A stretch of DNA of 64,000 bases from Lumbricus rubellus (taxonomy: Eukaryota; Annelida; Clitellata; Crassiclitellata; Lumbricidae), in assembly GCA_945859605.1 (NCBI GenBank), contig OX243822.1:7652856-7716855 (forward strand), written 5' to 3'. How positions within the stretch are numbered: the stretch's first letter is position 1; every line of letters starts with the position of its first letter. Under the pieces are notes generated by a model. That model saw nothing but the letters and a program-made list of their open reading frames with translations, was not told the DNA's origin and searched no databases. Of this stretch, positions 1-11,100 are shown piece after piece. Both the position numbers and the translations under genes were made by a program.

Positions 1-157
1 CGCAAAGAAGCGCTACTGAATGGCCATGGCTGTAAATAGTGCCACAGAAATCAATAATTACATTACATTATAGCCTATAACACGAAATGGGAACAGTTAG
101 AAATGATCTCCACAGGAAGAGTTTAGATAATTAAGATGCTGGAAATAAAATGAAAAT

Positions 158-679
158 CAGGGCTTTTAGAGCAGACCCACAGTTCTACATGAAATGTGCA
201 GCTCTAAGTGGACGTGCAGTTGTAGAAGCACTTCTGTACAGTTAAAACTACCAAACAAGTTAATTGTCCTCCGATTGGAAGCAGTGACGTAGCCAAGGAA
301 GGTTTGGGAATAAAACCCCATTGACTTAGGATAAACGTTTTTTAAGATTATTTGCCCAATTATATAAGAAAAAAAGCATCCGGCCATAACCCCCCCCCCC
401 CCCCCATCAGAAATCCCTGACTATGCCACTGATTGGAAATATTTTACCGTGGAGGATGGGAAAGAAAAGAAGGAGTTGTGCAATGTGCAGTTCTAAAAAT
501 TCCTTAAAAACAACTCTGTGCAGTTGTAGAAGCACTTCGATATGTAGGCCTACAGCTAAATACTTATAGTAAAAAGTCATTGTCATCCGATAGTAATTAT
601 AATTTTTATTTTACCGTGTAGGATGGGAAAGGAAAGAAGGGGGCTGTGCAGTTCTAAAAATTTCTTAAATGAAGCCCTG
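158..679. mobile_element. Composite hAT-type MITE (CAGGGCT family)
   Basis: The left end reads CAGGGCTTTT and the right end reads AAGCCCTG, so the termini are inverted. The flanks ATGAAAAT (150-157) and ATAAAAAT (680-687) match at 7 of 8 positions, as expected of an 8-bp target duplication. The body is the family sequence GAGGATGGGAAAGG...GTGCAGTTCTAAAAATT, also found at 2464-2655, 24870-25069 and 41702-41880. The right half is partly duplicated (about 440-530 and 600-679), and another element is nested at 282-431. It has no coding capacity. Confidence 0.65.
282..431. mobile_element. Nested hAT-type MITE inside the 158-679 element
   Basis: The ends are CAGTGACGTAGCCA and the inverted TGACTATGCCACTG. 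The flanks ATTGGAAG (274-281) and ATTGGAAA (432-439) form a near-perfect 8-bp target duplication. The host element continues on both sides, so this copy inserted later. A C17 homopolymer lies inside it near 391-407. Confidence 0.6.
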
Positions 680-841
680 ATAAAAATTACAAAGCATCAT
701 GCAGACATGGGCCTAATCACTATGGAACTGTTTCAGAGGGCCGGATATAGGCTACGGTTGCTATAATTAGGCCTACATTATGCACACCCGTTTGTCAAGG
801 ATTGAACAAGAAAATGAAATACCAGAAGACTTGGGTTAGCC

Positions 842-1840
842 CAGTGGTCTCAAACTCAAGTCAGCACGTGGGCCACATTTGGAAATTTACAGAGTCTCGC
901 GGGCCGCAACATAATAATTATAGGCCTATAATTCGCGACGTGAAATTAATCATTGAGGCATAGGCCTAGCATACAATGCTGTAGGCCTAATTATGATAGG
1001 CATATACAACCATGTCAAATTTACATAATATTAGATTTTAAGTATAGGGCCTAACTATAATTATGGTGCCATATAAAAACATTGAGCCACAATAATAAGA
1101 ATTAGGCTTAGGCTTACATCAATAACACGTTTAGTAATTCCTAAAAGTAAATTGTAGGCTAACTACTGCTCAGCTCTAAACTTTAAGGGGTAGGCTAAGT
1201 CTGTTATATCGTGAGTTGTCTCAGAGGTAAATATCAGGCAATGCTTAAGTAAGACTTATGGTTAGCGCTATTCATCTGACAACGCTTCCCAATTAGGCTA
1301 AACGAGCATCAATGTTTTTTTCATCTGAGATGCTACCAATCGGAATACACTCGATACAGCTTACAAATTTTCATCTATAACTCAAAGGCATGACCTTCTT
1401 TGAGACTTATTATTCTTTAATAATGACAAAAACTGCTCACATAATTATGTAGGCATCGTCATTACCAAACACGCCATTATGCGTGTTGGGCCATGTGCAG
1501 CCTTGGGAATCAAATAAAATTTATCTTGCACGTGGTAGAGGGGTGTAGAATGCTGGAATCGCAACTTTCTGCTTCAGCATTGCATCGCATTGGTCAACTA
1601 ATAACGCCATCTGTAGCCTATAAAATTATATAGGCCTATCTGCTGTTGCAGATTCAATGTCCACAGCAAAAAGCAGTAGAAAACAGTTTTAACCTTAGTT
1701 CGTCTCTCAAAAGAACTACAAAATCGGTTTTAACCGATTTATCTCTTTAAAAAACCCTCAAACCAGATGTCTTTCGCGGACCGCATTAATCGGGTCCGCG
1801 GGCCGCATGCGGCCCGCGGGCCGCGTGTTTGAGACCCCTG
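842..1840. mobile_element. hAT-superfamily non-autonomous element, 999 bp
   Basis: The left end is CAGTGGTCTCAAAC and the right end is GTTTGAGACCCCTG, inverted with two mismatches. The target duplication GGTTAGCC is exact on both sides (834-841 and 1841-1848). A GC-rich palindromic stretch of GGCCGC repeats sits just inside each end. I see no transposase reading frame; the largest reading frame here is short and unrecognised. The 8-bp duplication and CAG...CTG ends are diagnostic of hAT. Confidence 0.85.
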
Positions 1841-1848
1841 GGTTAGCC

Positions 1849-2463
1849 TAAATTGAAATATGTCCCAACTAACGAAAGAAAAGTAAATCCAAACGAATGC
1901 AGAAATCACCGAGGAATTAACTTTCATGTATATTAAACCAGGAAGAAAGCACAATAATTGATCAAATATTTGCACTCATGCGGATACTTGAAACAAGCAT
2001 AGCCTATAGATTATAGAACACAGACAGAAAGTCTTTATCAATTTCCCAGACTTCAAGCAATCATTTGACAACATTCTAAGGCATGGTGGAAATTGGAATG
2101 TGGAGATTGGTGCAAAGTGCTGGAACACCAAACCAAACTTGTATATGTATAGGCTACTACCAGGACAGTGAGTCCAGGGATACTTTGGAAATCATCAGAT
2201 TTCGTATAGATCACAGAATATACTTCCACACATGAGCACTATAATAGGCAGCAGCTCGTTAAGTTATACCGATGCGCTCTCTCCGCTGAATTCCCATTTG
2301 TGACTTTTCTTCGATGGTGCGTAACTTCGGAGTTTTCTGGACTCTGAACTCACCCTTGCATTTCATAGCCGCATCTACATGTAGGCCTATAATATGTACA
2401 TCATACAAATTGCGACAGATCACTTTCAGAGTTGTCTTTCTGACTTTTAAAGCTGTAGCAGGC
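1849..2463. other. Gene-free stretch, nothing recognised
   Basis: This is AT-rich intergenic sequence without a convincing coding frame, repeat or RNA gene. Short overlapping reading frames on both strands lack codon bias and domain signals. Confidence 0.5.
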
Positions 2464-2655
2464 TTTTTTAACGTGCAGTCGTACACAAAATGTGCAGTTC
2501 TAAATGGATTTGTGCAGTTGTAGAAGCATTTCTGTACAGTTAAAACTAGCAAAAGAGGTCATTATTCTCCGATTGGAAGTAATTTGCCATGGAGGATGGG
2601 AAAGGAAGGAAGGGGTTGTGCACTGTGCAGTTCTAAAAATTCCTTTAAAACAGCC
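2464..2655. mobile_element. MITE copy of the CAGGGCT family
   Basis: The sequence follows the family pattern: TTTTTTAACGTGCAG at the left, GAGGATGGGAAAGG in the middle and TTTAAAACAGCCC at the right. Its right end runs directly into a GTCTCC palindromic repeat. No clear target duplication is visible. Confidence 0.55.
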
Positions 2656-2812
2656 CGGTGTCACGAAATAAAGTCTCCTCCCGAAACAGAGTCTCCCCCT
2701 TGCTGATATAGAGTCTCCGGGGGGAGACTATGTAACGAAACAAAGTCTCCCCCATCGAAATAGAATCTCCCCCTCTACGATACAAAGTCTCCCCCTACTA
2801 AAAATCGCCCCT
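2655..2812. repeat. GTCTCC/GGAGAC palindromic repeat cluster, copy 1
   Basis: Units such as GAAATAAAGTCTCC and GAGTCTCCGGGGGGAGAC are repeated with changing spacers. The cluster starts with CCGGTGTC. A related, longer cluster at 22223-22425 ends with the inverted GACACCGG. The units can fold as GTCTCC-GGAGAC hairpins. No gene is visible. Confidence 0.65.
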
Positions 2813-3356
2813 CTATATTTCTGATATAATTATGTTTATTTGTGAATATAAACAATATTGGTGTTGAGGCCTATTTAGTGTAATCGGACATGGTTTTTTT
2901 AATGAAATATAAAAGTATGAAGTAATAATTGTTGTAAGCTTAGCCTACAGCATAATGCCTAAATGTAGGCATAACATGCAGGCTCTAATAAGACCACTAG
3001 GCCTAGTATGTCGGTCCGCGTAGGTTATGTTACTGAAACGCAGTTTAGACATTGTTAGGCCTACAGGCCCTATAGGTTTAGCAGGCCTACATTGTCATGT
3101 TAGTAATAAATGGCTCTGACTAGATACAGGCATTTCACATTTCATTTTAGGCCCTATTTAGCTAGGGTGCATAAAACAATTCTGCAATTAGGCTATCAAT
3201 CTCTATCCGATTAGCCTACCTAGGGTCTAATTAGGCTACTTACAGGCCATATAGATAGGCCAAAAGCCTAAGCTATATTTAAACCTGTAGGCATAGTCCC
3301 ACTTGTTTAGACTATTATTTATTTTATTTGTATCAATTAGGCCTATCCATTTCTAT
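2813..3356. other. Gene-free stretch, nothing recognised
   Basis: AT-rich sequence with many TAGGCCTA words and no coding signal. Confidence 0.5.
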
Positions 3357-3535
3357 CGCGTCCCTTCAAGCTCACTAGTCAGAGGCGCTCCTGACTACAG
3401 CGCGGATACTGCATCGGAGTTAGGCCTACACGCCGAAGCGCCCGAGCATTTGCGGCGGCTTGAGGTGGATTTGAACCTTCAACCTCCGGCTGCAAGGCAA
3501 CGAAATGCCCACTACACCACCGCGCTCCACAATAA
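3357..3535 (-). mobile_element. tRNA-derived SINE (SINE-A), minus strand
   Basis: Read on the minus strand it has a tRNA-like head (GCGGTGGTGTAGTGG, box A-like), a box B-like segment GGTTCAAATCC, and the shared tail AGGAGCGCCTCTGA...CTTGAAGGG. The full copy at 28301-28520 is the best reference. It lacks a folded tRNA body, so it is not a tRNA gene. Confidence 0.75.
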
Positions 3536-3800
3536 ATTAAAGGCAGCACAATACTAGGCTATAGGCCTAACTGACAGGAAAAATAAAGTCAGGAAAAATT
3601 TGAAGTGGTAGGTTTATGATAACAGAGCGCTTCGGCGTGTAACTCCGATGCAGTAGACTATCTAGATTAACAGTGGCGGCGCCAGACACTTTTTGTAGCC
3701 AGGGCATAGCCAGGGCAGTCACACAAGTAACCAGGGCAGAGTTCGAGTCGCGTGCTTGGTAGTACGGGCTTACATAAGCCTATAATTTTGGCGCTACCGT

Positions 3801-4025
3801 CAGGGCCGGATTAAGGCTTGTTCAACATGCTCGGCCAAACAGGGGCCCACACTTTAGGGCCCCACACTTTAGGGACCCCACACATGCAATTTATTTTAAA
3901 GAAAACAATTGGTATATTCTGCCGAAATTTCGACCAAACGACTGAAAAATGTCATAAAAACTTTTGGCCGAAGATCCCCCAACAAATTTTCCAAACAGGG
4001 CCCCACATTTTTTAATCCGGCCCTG
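3801..4025. mobile_element. Nested hAT MITE, 225 bp
   Basis: Both ends carry the 14-bp inverted repeat CAGGGCCGGATTAA. The target duplication GCTACCGT is exact at 3793-3800 and 4026-4033. It lies inside the 3671-4882 element and is therefore younger. A similar right end (AATCCGGCCCTG) occurs alone near 31791-31802. Confidence 0.9.
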
Positions 4026-4419
4026 GCTACCGTGCTCGCTATAAAGTGATGCCACAGCTGTGTTTTTCTACTAGATCTGGATTGTTTGGCTTTCGTCTGG
4101 ATTTCTTTTTGGGGGGACCCCGGGGGAGGGCAAATTTCGGGCTTATTTTAGTTAATGGACCATTGTATTTACAACGCTGCATGTACACTTGAGCATTGCA
4201 ATAAAATTATACCTTGTATTTATAGTGAAATTCAATGTGAAATGGTTCTGTTACATGCCTTTTGTTCCACTAATTTTAATTTGAAACTTCACAATCAAGA
4301 TCTTACGTTGTCAATTCACGAATAATTTAGGCCTATAAGTATAATCTGCATGGTGACGCAGAGAAATAGCTCTTTGCAGAAATAAACCGTTTCGACATTT
4401 CAATATAGGCAAATCCCTG

Positions 4420-4700
4420 CCAGAATTTTTTCCATGCCAGAATTTTTCCTGCCAGAACTTTTACGCTGCCAGAACTTTTGCCGTGCCAGAATTTTTCCCT
4501 GCCAGAACATTTGTCTGCCAGAATTTTTCCCTATTAGAATGTTTGCCCTGTCTGAATTTTTTCCTGTCAGAACTTTTTCCCTGCAAGAAGTTTTCTCTGT
4601 CAGAACTTTTGCCCTGCCAGAATTTTAGCTCTGACAGAATGTTTCTCTGCTATAGAACTATTGCCCTGCCAGAATTTTTCTCTCCCAGAACTATTGCTTT
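4420..4700 (+). repeat. Minisatellite, unit about CTGCCAGAATTTTTCC
   Basis: About 15 degenerate copies of a 15-18 bp unit are seen. It lies inside the hAT element at 3671-4882 and appears to have grown from that element's own GGCAGGG terminal region. Confidence 0.75.
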
Positions 4701-4882
4701 CCATAATAAATTTTTTTCATTCCAGAGAGCGGATGGACGTGAGCAGTAATAAACACTATGCCTGAACAAATTCTGGCAGGGCAAAATTTTTGGCAGGGCA
4801 ACAGGTAGGGCAACAGGTAGGGCATAGGCTTTTTTGGTAGGGCATTTGCCCTGCCATGCCCTGGCGTATAGCGCCGCCACTG

Positions 4883-5162
4883 TAGATTAAACACTGTCCT
4901 TTCACTGCTAGCAATATACGGTAGGCCTATACGTTCTTAAAATAATCAATCCCACAGTTTAGGTCTACATCAATAAATGAATAGGCCCAAGTCTACTATG
5001 GTTTCAATCAGGTAGGCCTACTAACAAGTGCATATACAAACAAAAAGACAAACTTTAGTTGACAGTACTGTTGTTAACACATTGAAGGCCTATGGTAAAT
5101 AGGCCTAGGCCTATGCACGTTGCTGTTGAAAACTGGTTAGTCAGATACAGGCTTTGTTTGTA
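4883..5162. other. Gene-free spacer, nothing recognised
   Basis: AT-rich sequence with TAGGCCTA words and no gene or repeat that I can identify. Confidence 0.45.
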
Positions 5163-5490
5163 TGTGCACTTGTTATAGCGCCCCTTCAAGCTCTCTCTCT
5201 CTACTCAGAGGCGCTCCCGATGCAGAGCGGACACTGCATCGGAAGTAGTAGTTAATCTTCGCTTCTGGATGTCTTTTATTATTTCCTGAGGGGGGTGCTC
5301 GGTAGTACAGTGGATAGCGCGATGGACTGTCGACCAAGAGGTCGGGGGTTCAATTCTCCGCCGGGGCAGAAATTTGTAACGAGATTTCTGTTCCTCTAGC
5401 CGACTCAGCTATGATGAGTACACGGTCAGTGGATGATGAGACGGTGAGGGAGAGGATTGGTCACTGCCCTCTGGATGTCTTTTATTATTT
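5163..5490. mobile_element. SINE-A tail followed by a second tRNA-derived SINE (SINE-B)
   Basis: Positions 5163-5236 are the SINE-A tail in minus orientation. Positions 5293-5490 form SINE-B on the plus strand: a tRNA-like head (GTGCTCGGTAGTACAGTGG...), a box B-like GGGGTTCAATTCTCC and a tail ending TGTCTTTTATTATTT. The same composite, including the linker AGTAGTAGTTAATCTTCGCT, occurs in inverse orientation at about 21006-21275. It borders the Polinton on the left. Confidence 0.7.
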
Positions 5491-5622
5491 CGATCAGCAA
5501 GGAAATTAAGGTCGTAAGAATACTGCCGAAAAGTCTCTAGCGAATATATTTAGTGCGATGTGTGAATAAACGAATATCTCGAGAAAATCGGTGTTGGTTA
5601 CAAAAACTATGCTACAACCGGT

Positions 5623-6579
5623 TTAATTGTTATGCGCAGCTCCCGTACCCCCTCCGCCCGCAATTTGCATGTAATTCGCTCCATTTTTATACAGGTAGAC
5701 GTTACCATGAGCGGTATTAATGTCACAAAATTCTATATACGTCGAAACCAAATAGTATCCGGCTTTTCCGGGAGTGACACGAGTCAGTCTCGTACTTATA
5801 CCAGCATCGGTTTGGAATCTTACACTATCGAAAGAAACTCTTGTGTGAGTTTTAGCGTCTATGGCTTGACGAGTTAAAGAATGAATGCTAAGCGCGGGAC
5901 CGATTGTGATAGAATCTACATACTGCTTCGTAGCTGCATCGCTGGCGCTGTTGGGATTGTGTAGACCTGTAATGTAACCATCATGCATAAAGATGGTTGT
6001 ATGCACATTTATTTGAGATGAAATATTGTATTGCGTCGACTTAACCATCTCTAACATGATTTCATTGTTTATTCTAAAACGAAATCCATCCATCGATTGT
6101 AATGTAATAGGATTGTTTAACGAACATTGTAGTTTATTTCGTATACTACCTAAGAAAATAGTGAATTCTTTATTATCTCCTCTCAAGTCCTTACAACCCA
6201 TTGAACGCAGACGATCGGAGCCAACGTTTAAGATTAGATCACCAGTCATGGTATCACCAGTTTTAGACACCTTCAATGTAACTTGTTCATCAACGTATTT
6301 CTTATTCGTCAAATGATTATCGTTGGACGGTGAATCGTCGTGATTCGTTATCAAATCAATTGCTTGACCACGACTTAAGGCTTCATCCATTCCTGCTGTC
6401 GAAGTGTTCGTTGTAGGTAGTCCTTTAATTTTGTGACCACCCATTTTTAAATTTCCAGTCACTGGATTTGCTCCATCCAATCGAAGAAAACTCTCATTTA
6501 TTTGACTAAGAGTAACACCTCCAGCGATTACTCTTTGTGATGAACTAACATCGGTGTGACCAAATTTATCGACGGGCAT
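5623..6579 (-). CDS. Fibre-like protein with C1q-like head (Polinton)
   Basis: The 318-residue protein looks like a trimeric spike. Residues 1-165 resemble phage and virus fibre shafts, with NLKMGGHKIKGLP and a second GDLILNVG segment. A DAATKQYVDS motif at about 210-220 is typical of tail-fibre repeats. The last ~90 residues (VSFDSVRFQTDAG...GYYLVSTYIEF...VYLYKNGANY) resemble a C1q/TNF-like jelly roll, probably a receptor- or glycan-binding head. C1q domains are usually ~130 residues, so the head may be truncated at the stop at 5623, close to the element's left edge. The N-terminus and shaft are shared with the neighbouring gene at 6609-7718. Function is inferred from similarity by eye. Confidence 0.75.
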   Translation of the reverse strand: MPVDKFGHTDVSSSQRVIAGGVTLSQINESFLRLDGANPVTGNLKMGGHKIKGLPTTNTSTAGMDEALSRGQAIDLITNHDDSPSNDNHLTNKKYVDEQVTLKVSKTGDTMTGDLILNVGSDRLRSMGCKDLRGDNKEFTIFLGSIRNKLQCSLNNPITLQSMDGFRFRINNEIMLEMVKSTQYNISSQINVHTTIFMHDGYITGLHNPNSASDAATKQYVDSITIGPALSIHSLTRQAIDAKTHTRVSFDSVRFQTDAGISTRLTRVTPGKAGYYLVSTYIEFCDINTAHGNVYLYKNGANYMQIAGGGGTGAAHNN

Positions 6580-6608
6580 ATTATATATATAATAATTTTT
6601 AATGCAGA

Positions 6609-7718
6609 TTAGTCATCGTATACATATAATTGCATTACCTGAATCCCTCGTGGAAGATCAATATCCTCTAACAGTACTGTAACTCTGTAATATTGATACG
6701 CACCCATAGGTCTAGTAATATTACAAAATCTCGGAACAGCCGGTGAATTCGTTGAAGAAAGGTCTAATGGTAGGTCTACAAACACTACTCCGTCTATGCT
6801 AGCGGATAAATTCCAAGAAAGTATAGATACTGTTTTCAACGCAATTCTCCAAATTTTAACTGGCTCAGGACATTTAATTTGTAACCAAGGAATCATATTA
6901 TCTTCACCCGAAACCCAAGCTGCGTTAACATCGTCAGTGAGATTAGCGAAAGCATGGTAGGCTTTGCTTCCGGAAAAACAAGAACTGGCACTAGCAACAA
7001 ATCCTGTCACACTTACATCAGCTTCCAAGGGAGGAATATATCCAACATGGCACTTTTTCAGAGATTTATCGACGTAATTCTTTGTAGCGGCATCTTGAGC
7101 TGAAAGAGGATCGCTTAAATCGTTGATATTATTACTATTCATTAGGATATTTTGATAAACGTCGATTTTTCGATCGTTAGACGCTCTACCGATTCTCATT
7201 ATATTTTCTACACCCATTTTGCATAGAAATCCATCCGTCGATTGTAATGTAATAGGATTGTTTAACGAACATTGTAGTTTATTTCGTATACTACCTAAGA
7301 AAATAGTGAATTCTTTATTTTCTCCTCTCAAGTCCTTACAACCCATTGAACGCAGACGATCGGTGCCAACGTTTAAGAACAAGTCGCCAGCCATTGTATC
7401 ACCAGTCTTAGACACTTTTGAAGCATCAACGTATTTCTTATTCGTCAAATGATTATCGTTGGACGGAGAATCGTTGTGATTCGTTATCAAATCAATGGCT
7501 TGCCCCCTACTTAAAGCTTCATCCATTCCGGCAGTCGAAGTATTCGTTACTGGGAGACCTTTTATCACATGTCCATTCATTTTTAAATTTCCAGTCGGCA
7601 GATTTGCTCCATCACATCGAAGAAAATTAGCATTTATTTGACTAAGAGTTACACCTCCAGCGATTACTCTTCGTGATGTTCCTCCAAAATCGGTGTGACC
7701 AAATTTATCGACAGGCAT
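6609..7718 (-). CDS. Fibre-like protein with discoidin-like head (Polinton)
   Basis: This 369-residue paralogue of the previous gene shares residues 1-~170 (start MPVDKFGHTD, shaft motifs, SMGCKDLRG...EFTIFLGSIRNKLQC). After DAATKNYVD at about 215 it diverges. The C-terminal ~140 residues (VTGFVASASSCFSG...AWVSGEDN.IPWLQIKCPEPVKIWRIAL...YQYYRVTVL) match the pattern of an F5/8 type C (discoidin) carbohydrate- or lipid-binding domain. It therefore keeps the same anchoring end but carries another head. It lies 29 bp from the gene at 5623-6579, with the same AT-rich leader before its start codon. Capsid attachment through the common N-terminus is inference. Confidence 0.75.
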   Translation of the reverse strand: MPVDKFGHTDFGGTSRRVIAGGVTLSQINANFLRCDGANLPTGNLKMNGHVIKGLPVTNTSTAGMDEALSRGQAIDLITNHNDSPSNDNHLTNKKYVDASKVSKTGDTMAGDLFLNVGTDRLRSMGCKDLRGENKEFTIFLGSIRNKLQCSLNNPITLQSTDGFLCKMGVENIMRIGRASNDRKIDVYQNILMNSNNINDLSDPLSAQDAATKNYVDKSLKKCHVGYIPPLEADVSVTGFVASASSCFSGSKAYHAFANLTDDVNAAWVSGEDNMIPWLQIKCPEPVKIWRIALKTVSILSWNLSASIDGVVFVDLPLDLSSTNSPAVPRFCNITRPMGAYQYYRVTVLLEDIDLPRGIQVMQLYVYDD

Positions 7719-7737
7719 TTTATATATAAAATAATTT

Positions 7738-8160
7738 TTAATGCAAGCCGTTTATAACTTCTTGGAAATTCATTCCATCACCCACCATCTTCGTCACATA
7801 CAGACACAAATGACCACAAAATACTTCGTTATCGGGTTGTATTCGCTCACTGTTATATAACACTGGACGGCGTAAATACTTTATCAGTTCCAGAGGGGGA
7901 GGAAGGCCGTAACTATCGAAATATATTTTCTCATTACCGCTCTTTAAGAAAGCGCACCAATGCTGACCGGTTCCTTTAGAATCGTCTAGATTCAATATCC
8001 CACATTCAATCCGTCTAGGTTTATTCGGCAGCTCGTCTCGCACGAAAACGCCTCTAAAATTCGGAATATTCAGCTTCTTCGCGGCATCCAATAATTCAAA
8101 ATTCGTTAACGGATGATTTGGAAGAACTACTCCACAAACATCGATTTGTTTGACGCTCAT
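7738..8160 (-). CDS. PRO: Adenovirus-type cysteine protease (adenain-like)
   Basis: The 140-residue protein is predicted to mature virion proteins. The catalytic pattern is visible: His67 in GTGQHWCAF, Asp82 in YFDSYG, Gln108 in RIQPD and Cys115 in FCGHLC. These are spaced as in the adenain/C5 peptidase family, though the protein is shorter than the ~200-residue adenovirus enzyme, as is usual for Polintons. It lies 20 bp upstream of the discoidin-head fibre gene and 5 bp after the polymerase stop. Likely substrates are the small proteins encoded at 13590-13943 and 15389-16030, which carry matching cleavage motifs. Confidence 0.92.
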   Translation of the reverse strand: MSVKQIDVCGVVLPNHPLTNFELLDAAKKLNIPNFRGVFVRDELPNKPRRIECGILNLDDSKGTGQHWCAFLKSGNEKIYFDSYGLPPPLELIKYLRRPVLYNSERIQPDNEVFCGHLCLYVTKMVGDGMNFQEVINGLH

Positions 8161-8164
8161 TTAT

Positions 8165-11100
8165 TTAATATAAACATTGATTAAAAATTTTCAACGAGTA
8201 GTGACCATATGCCAAAGTATGAATTCCATCCTCCATTATTACCCGTTTATCGTCATCTGCAGATAATGCAACTTTATTGATTTCTTCTGTATAAATATCG
8301 TGATGATAAGATCTAATAACATTCATCGTTCGTTGTTGTTCTTTTTTAGTAAATAAACAGTCTCTATAATCTTCGTGAGTAATAGTTTTCTGGACAACAT
8401 TCTTCTTAATACCTTTACATTTCTTGTGCTCATCTCCAGCAGCCATCTTATAAGAATACAACTTTGCTCTGAGTCCAATAAATTCTTTTATCTGTTTCCC
8501 ACTAGCTTCATCCTTGAACATTCCAATAACTTTTTTATTTACTCCAACCTCAATACCAGATGGATGATCTCTCGGGTATTCACTCGTGTCGAATCGAGTC
8601 TTAATATCGCCTGCGATATCTGAGTAAAAGTCTTCAGTTTTAATTTCGTATGTCAAAGAATCTGTATCGGTAAATAATAATTTAGCTCTATTTCCGTATT
8701 TATCCTTGATGTAATTGTAATGAAATTCATACATCAACGTTTTGCTCAAGTCTAATATACACATGCCAAGATATATAGGTTTATTATAGTACAATTTAGT
8801 TTTTTTCATGTGAACGGCTATTAGATTTTCATCGAAAATAGTACATCTCTCATAATTAGGTTTAGCGGCTAGTTCAATAGCCCTCTCCTCTTGACACACT
8901 AACTCTACATCAACACGATTTTCAATGTTCTCACAAGTTTTTCCAAAGACACTGTTATTCATTAATTTGAAAAAGTCTTTCTCAAAGTCATTAGTAGCTT
9001 TCGTTCTAAGAGCTGTATTTAAATCGATATACTTTTTCAACCAATCACTTTCTTCGAATAGTACACCTCTATGCACTTTTGTTATTTTCAAACCCAAGCT
9101 CTCATACAGCTTCAGATTATCGTAATGCAGCACATACTTCTTTTTATGGTTTAAGTTTGGAATTAACTTTTTGACTTTGTTAATCTCAATGCTTTCGGGG
9201 GCTAACGGAAAATCGTTATGCAGGTCGTGTAACTCTTTAGGATATTCCAAATCAACTTCCAATATGCATGGAATACTTCTCCAATTATTTAATTCATCTT
9301 CGTTCATCCATTTGAACCCGTGAGTAGGTAAATTTTTGATCATAGCCCATCCATATAGATTATTCGCATCCAGGTAAGTAATAAATGTAGAATTTTCGTT
9401 ACTATTGAAATCGCTCATATATTTATTATTCGCTTTCCCGTAACGATTTGATATTGTGCTCACTCCTCCTCTCATCCCTTGCCTAAGCATCAGAATCATA
9501 TCATAATCATTCAATAACTCCAATTTCACGCCTGTCAATTTTAAAGCGGCATCCCAGGCTAAACCAGGAGATGTAAAATACCATGCAGGGTCAAGCGTAT
9601 AGTTCTTCATACACACATCTCTAAAGTTTTCGAAAACATCGGCAAGTAACAGAACATCCGAAACGTTGTATAAATCGTGATATTCTCTGAATGTTTTGCA
9701 TCCAAATTCCTTCCATACCGTTTTTGCATGCTCGTAGTCTTCATCGCTAATATTCGAATCATTTAGCTTAGAATAGAATGCGGATTTTGGTGGTAGTTCG
9801 GTTTCATTAAAGGTAGTAAATGAATCGACGTAGTCATAAGGATATATGCCTTTTCTCAGCAAAAGATCGAGCTTCTTTCCAGTATATCGTTTCCCAATAT
9901 TTTTACACTGGTCTTTGCTTAGGTTCCTCGATAAAGCATCAAGACTAGAAGCCATAAATTTAAAACTGTCGATAAAGCGCAATTCGCGCTTGACGGTAAT
10001 CTCTTTTCCCTCTTTATTTACAAACTTATCAACAACGACCTCTCTGCTAAAAGATATATACTTTTCCTCGTTATTAGGTATGCAATTAATTTTCTCTCCA
10101 TTATTACCTCTCAGTTTCTTAATGAACAGATGACAATCGTACCCGGAAAGATTATGAAACACTACAGGGAAAAACTTGGGGACTTTATAGTTTACATTAC
10201 AAATGTTATGAGCAGCCCCTCTAAATTTACCGCTAAGATGACAGTGATCTCTCACTCGGTCTTCGCCCAACGGTTTTTCACAGATATGGCATATAGTAGC
10301 TCCATCAAAACACTTCTTGTCCTCTTCTGTAAATATCATCTTCTTAGGGAATTTAAATTGATTATATATTTGTTTTATATTCTCTTCTAGTTTATCTACA
10401 AATATTTGACCAACATCATCATCTTCGCTTTCAGCCGTAAACGTCACAGGATCTTGAGAATATACACTATCGTCGAAACATTTTATGTGGTAACAAAAGG
10501 AGCTAGGAATATGCTTTTGATATTTATTAGTGTACGACAACTCTGGATTTGGTTGGCATGTATCGATCGGTTTTACAAAAGACTCAAAATCTGCGTAGAC
10601 TATAAACGGAACCCTCATAGAATTGTTATAATTTTTAAAACTTAACATAGTTCCTTTTTCTGGCATTTCTATTTTTTGTGCGTTATGGTGTTTGCAGTAC
10701 TCATTATGGTTGTTAAGCGCTTCTGTCGTTGTGAAACCATTCATACACCTTTTACAATAGTGCGCTGAATAATGCGAATTTGCTGTTCGGAACGTCATCA
10801 ATCGGTTAAAATTCTTTATCCAGCAATAATGTTTTTTTTCTCCATCAGATATAAGCAAAAGATCTACACAAATATCGCTTTCACAGTTAGACAGATAAAG
10901 CGGATAGACATGTTTTTCGTAACCAAATATATTAACACTAATATTATTATTTCTCTCAAATTTACCTATCACATTAGCATGAGTCGCTACCGGAAACTCA
11001 ATACCACTCCAATTAAGTTTTTTCGATTGTTCTTTCAAAGCTTTCGTTATTTTTTCCGGATTTTTTACAACCGGATTCAAAGCTCTAGTGATACACCATT

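Larger units (their letters stand above)
3671..4882. mobile_element. hAT-superfamily non-autonomous element, 1.2 kb
   Basis: The ends CAGTGGCGGCGC and GCGCCGCCACTG are perfectly inverted. The target duplication TAGATTAA is exact (3663-3670 and 4883-4890). Similarity of the ends continues inward as CAGGGCATxGCCAGGGCA. The interior holds a nested MITE (3801-4025) and a tandem array of about 16 bp, CTGCCAGAATTTTTCC, at 4420-4700. The short reading frames across that array are repeat translations, not genes. Confidence 0.9.
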
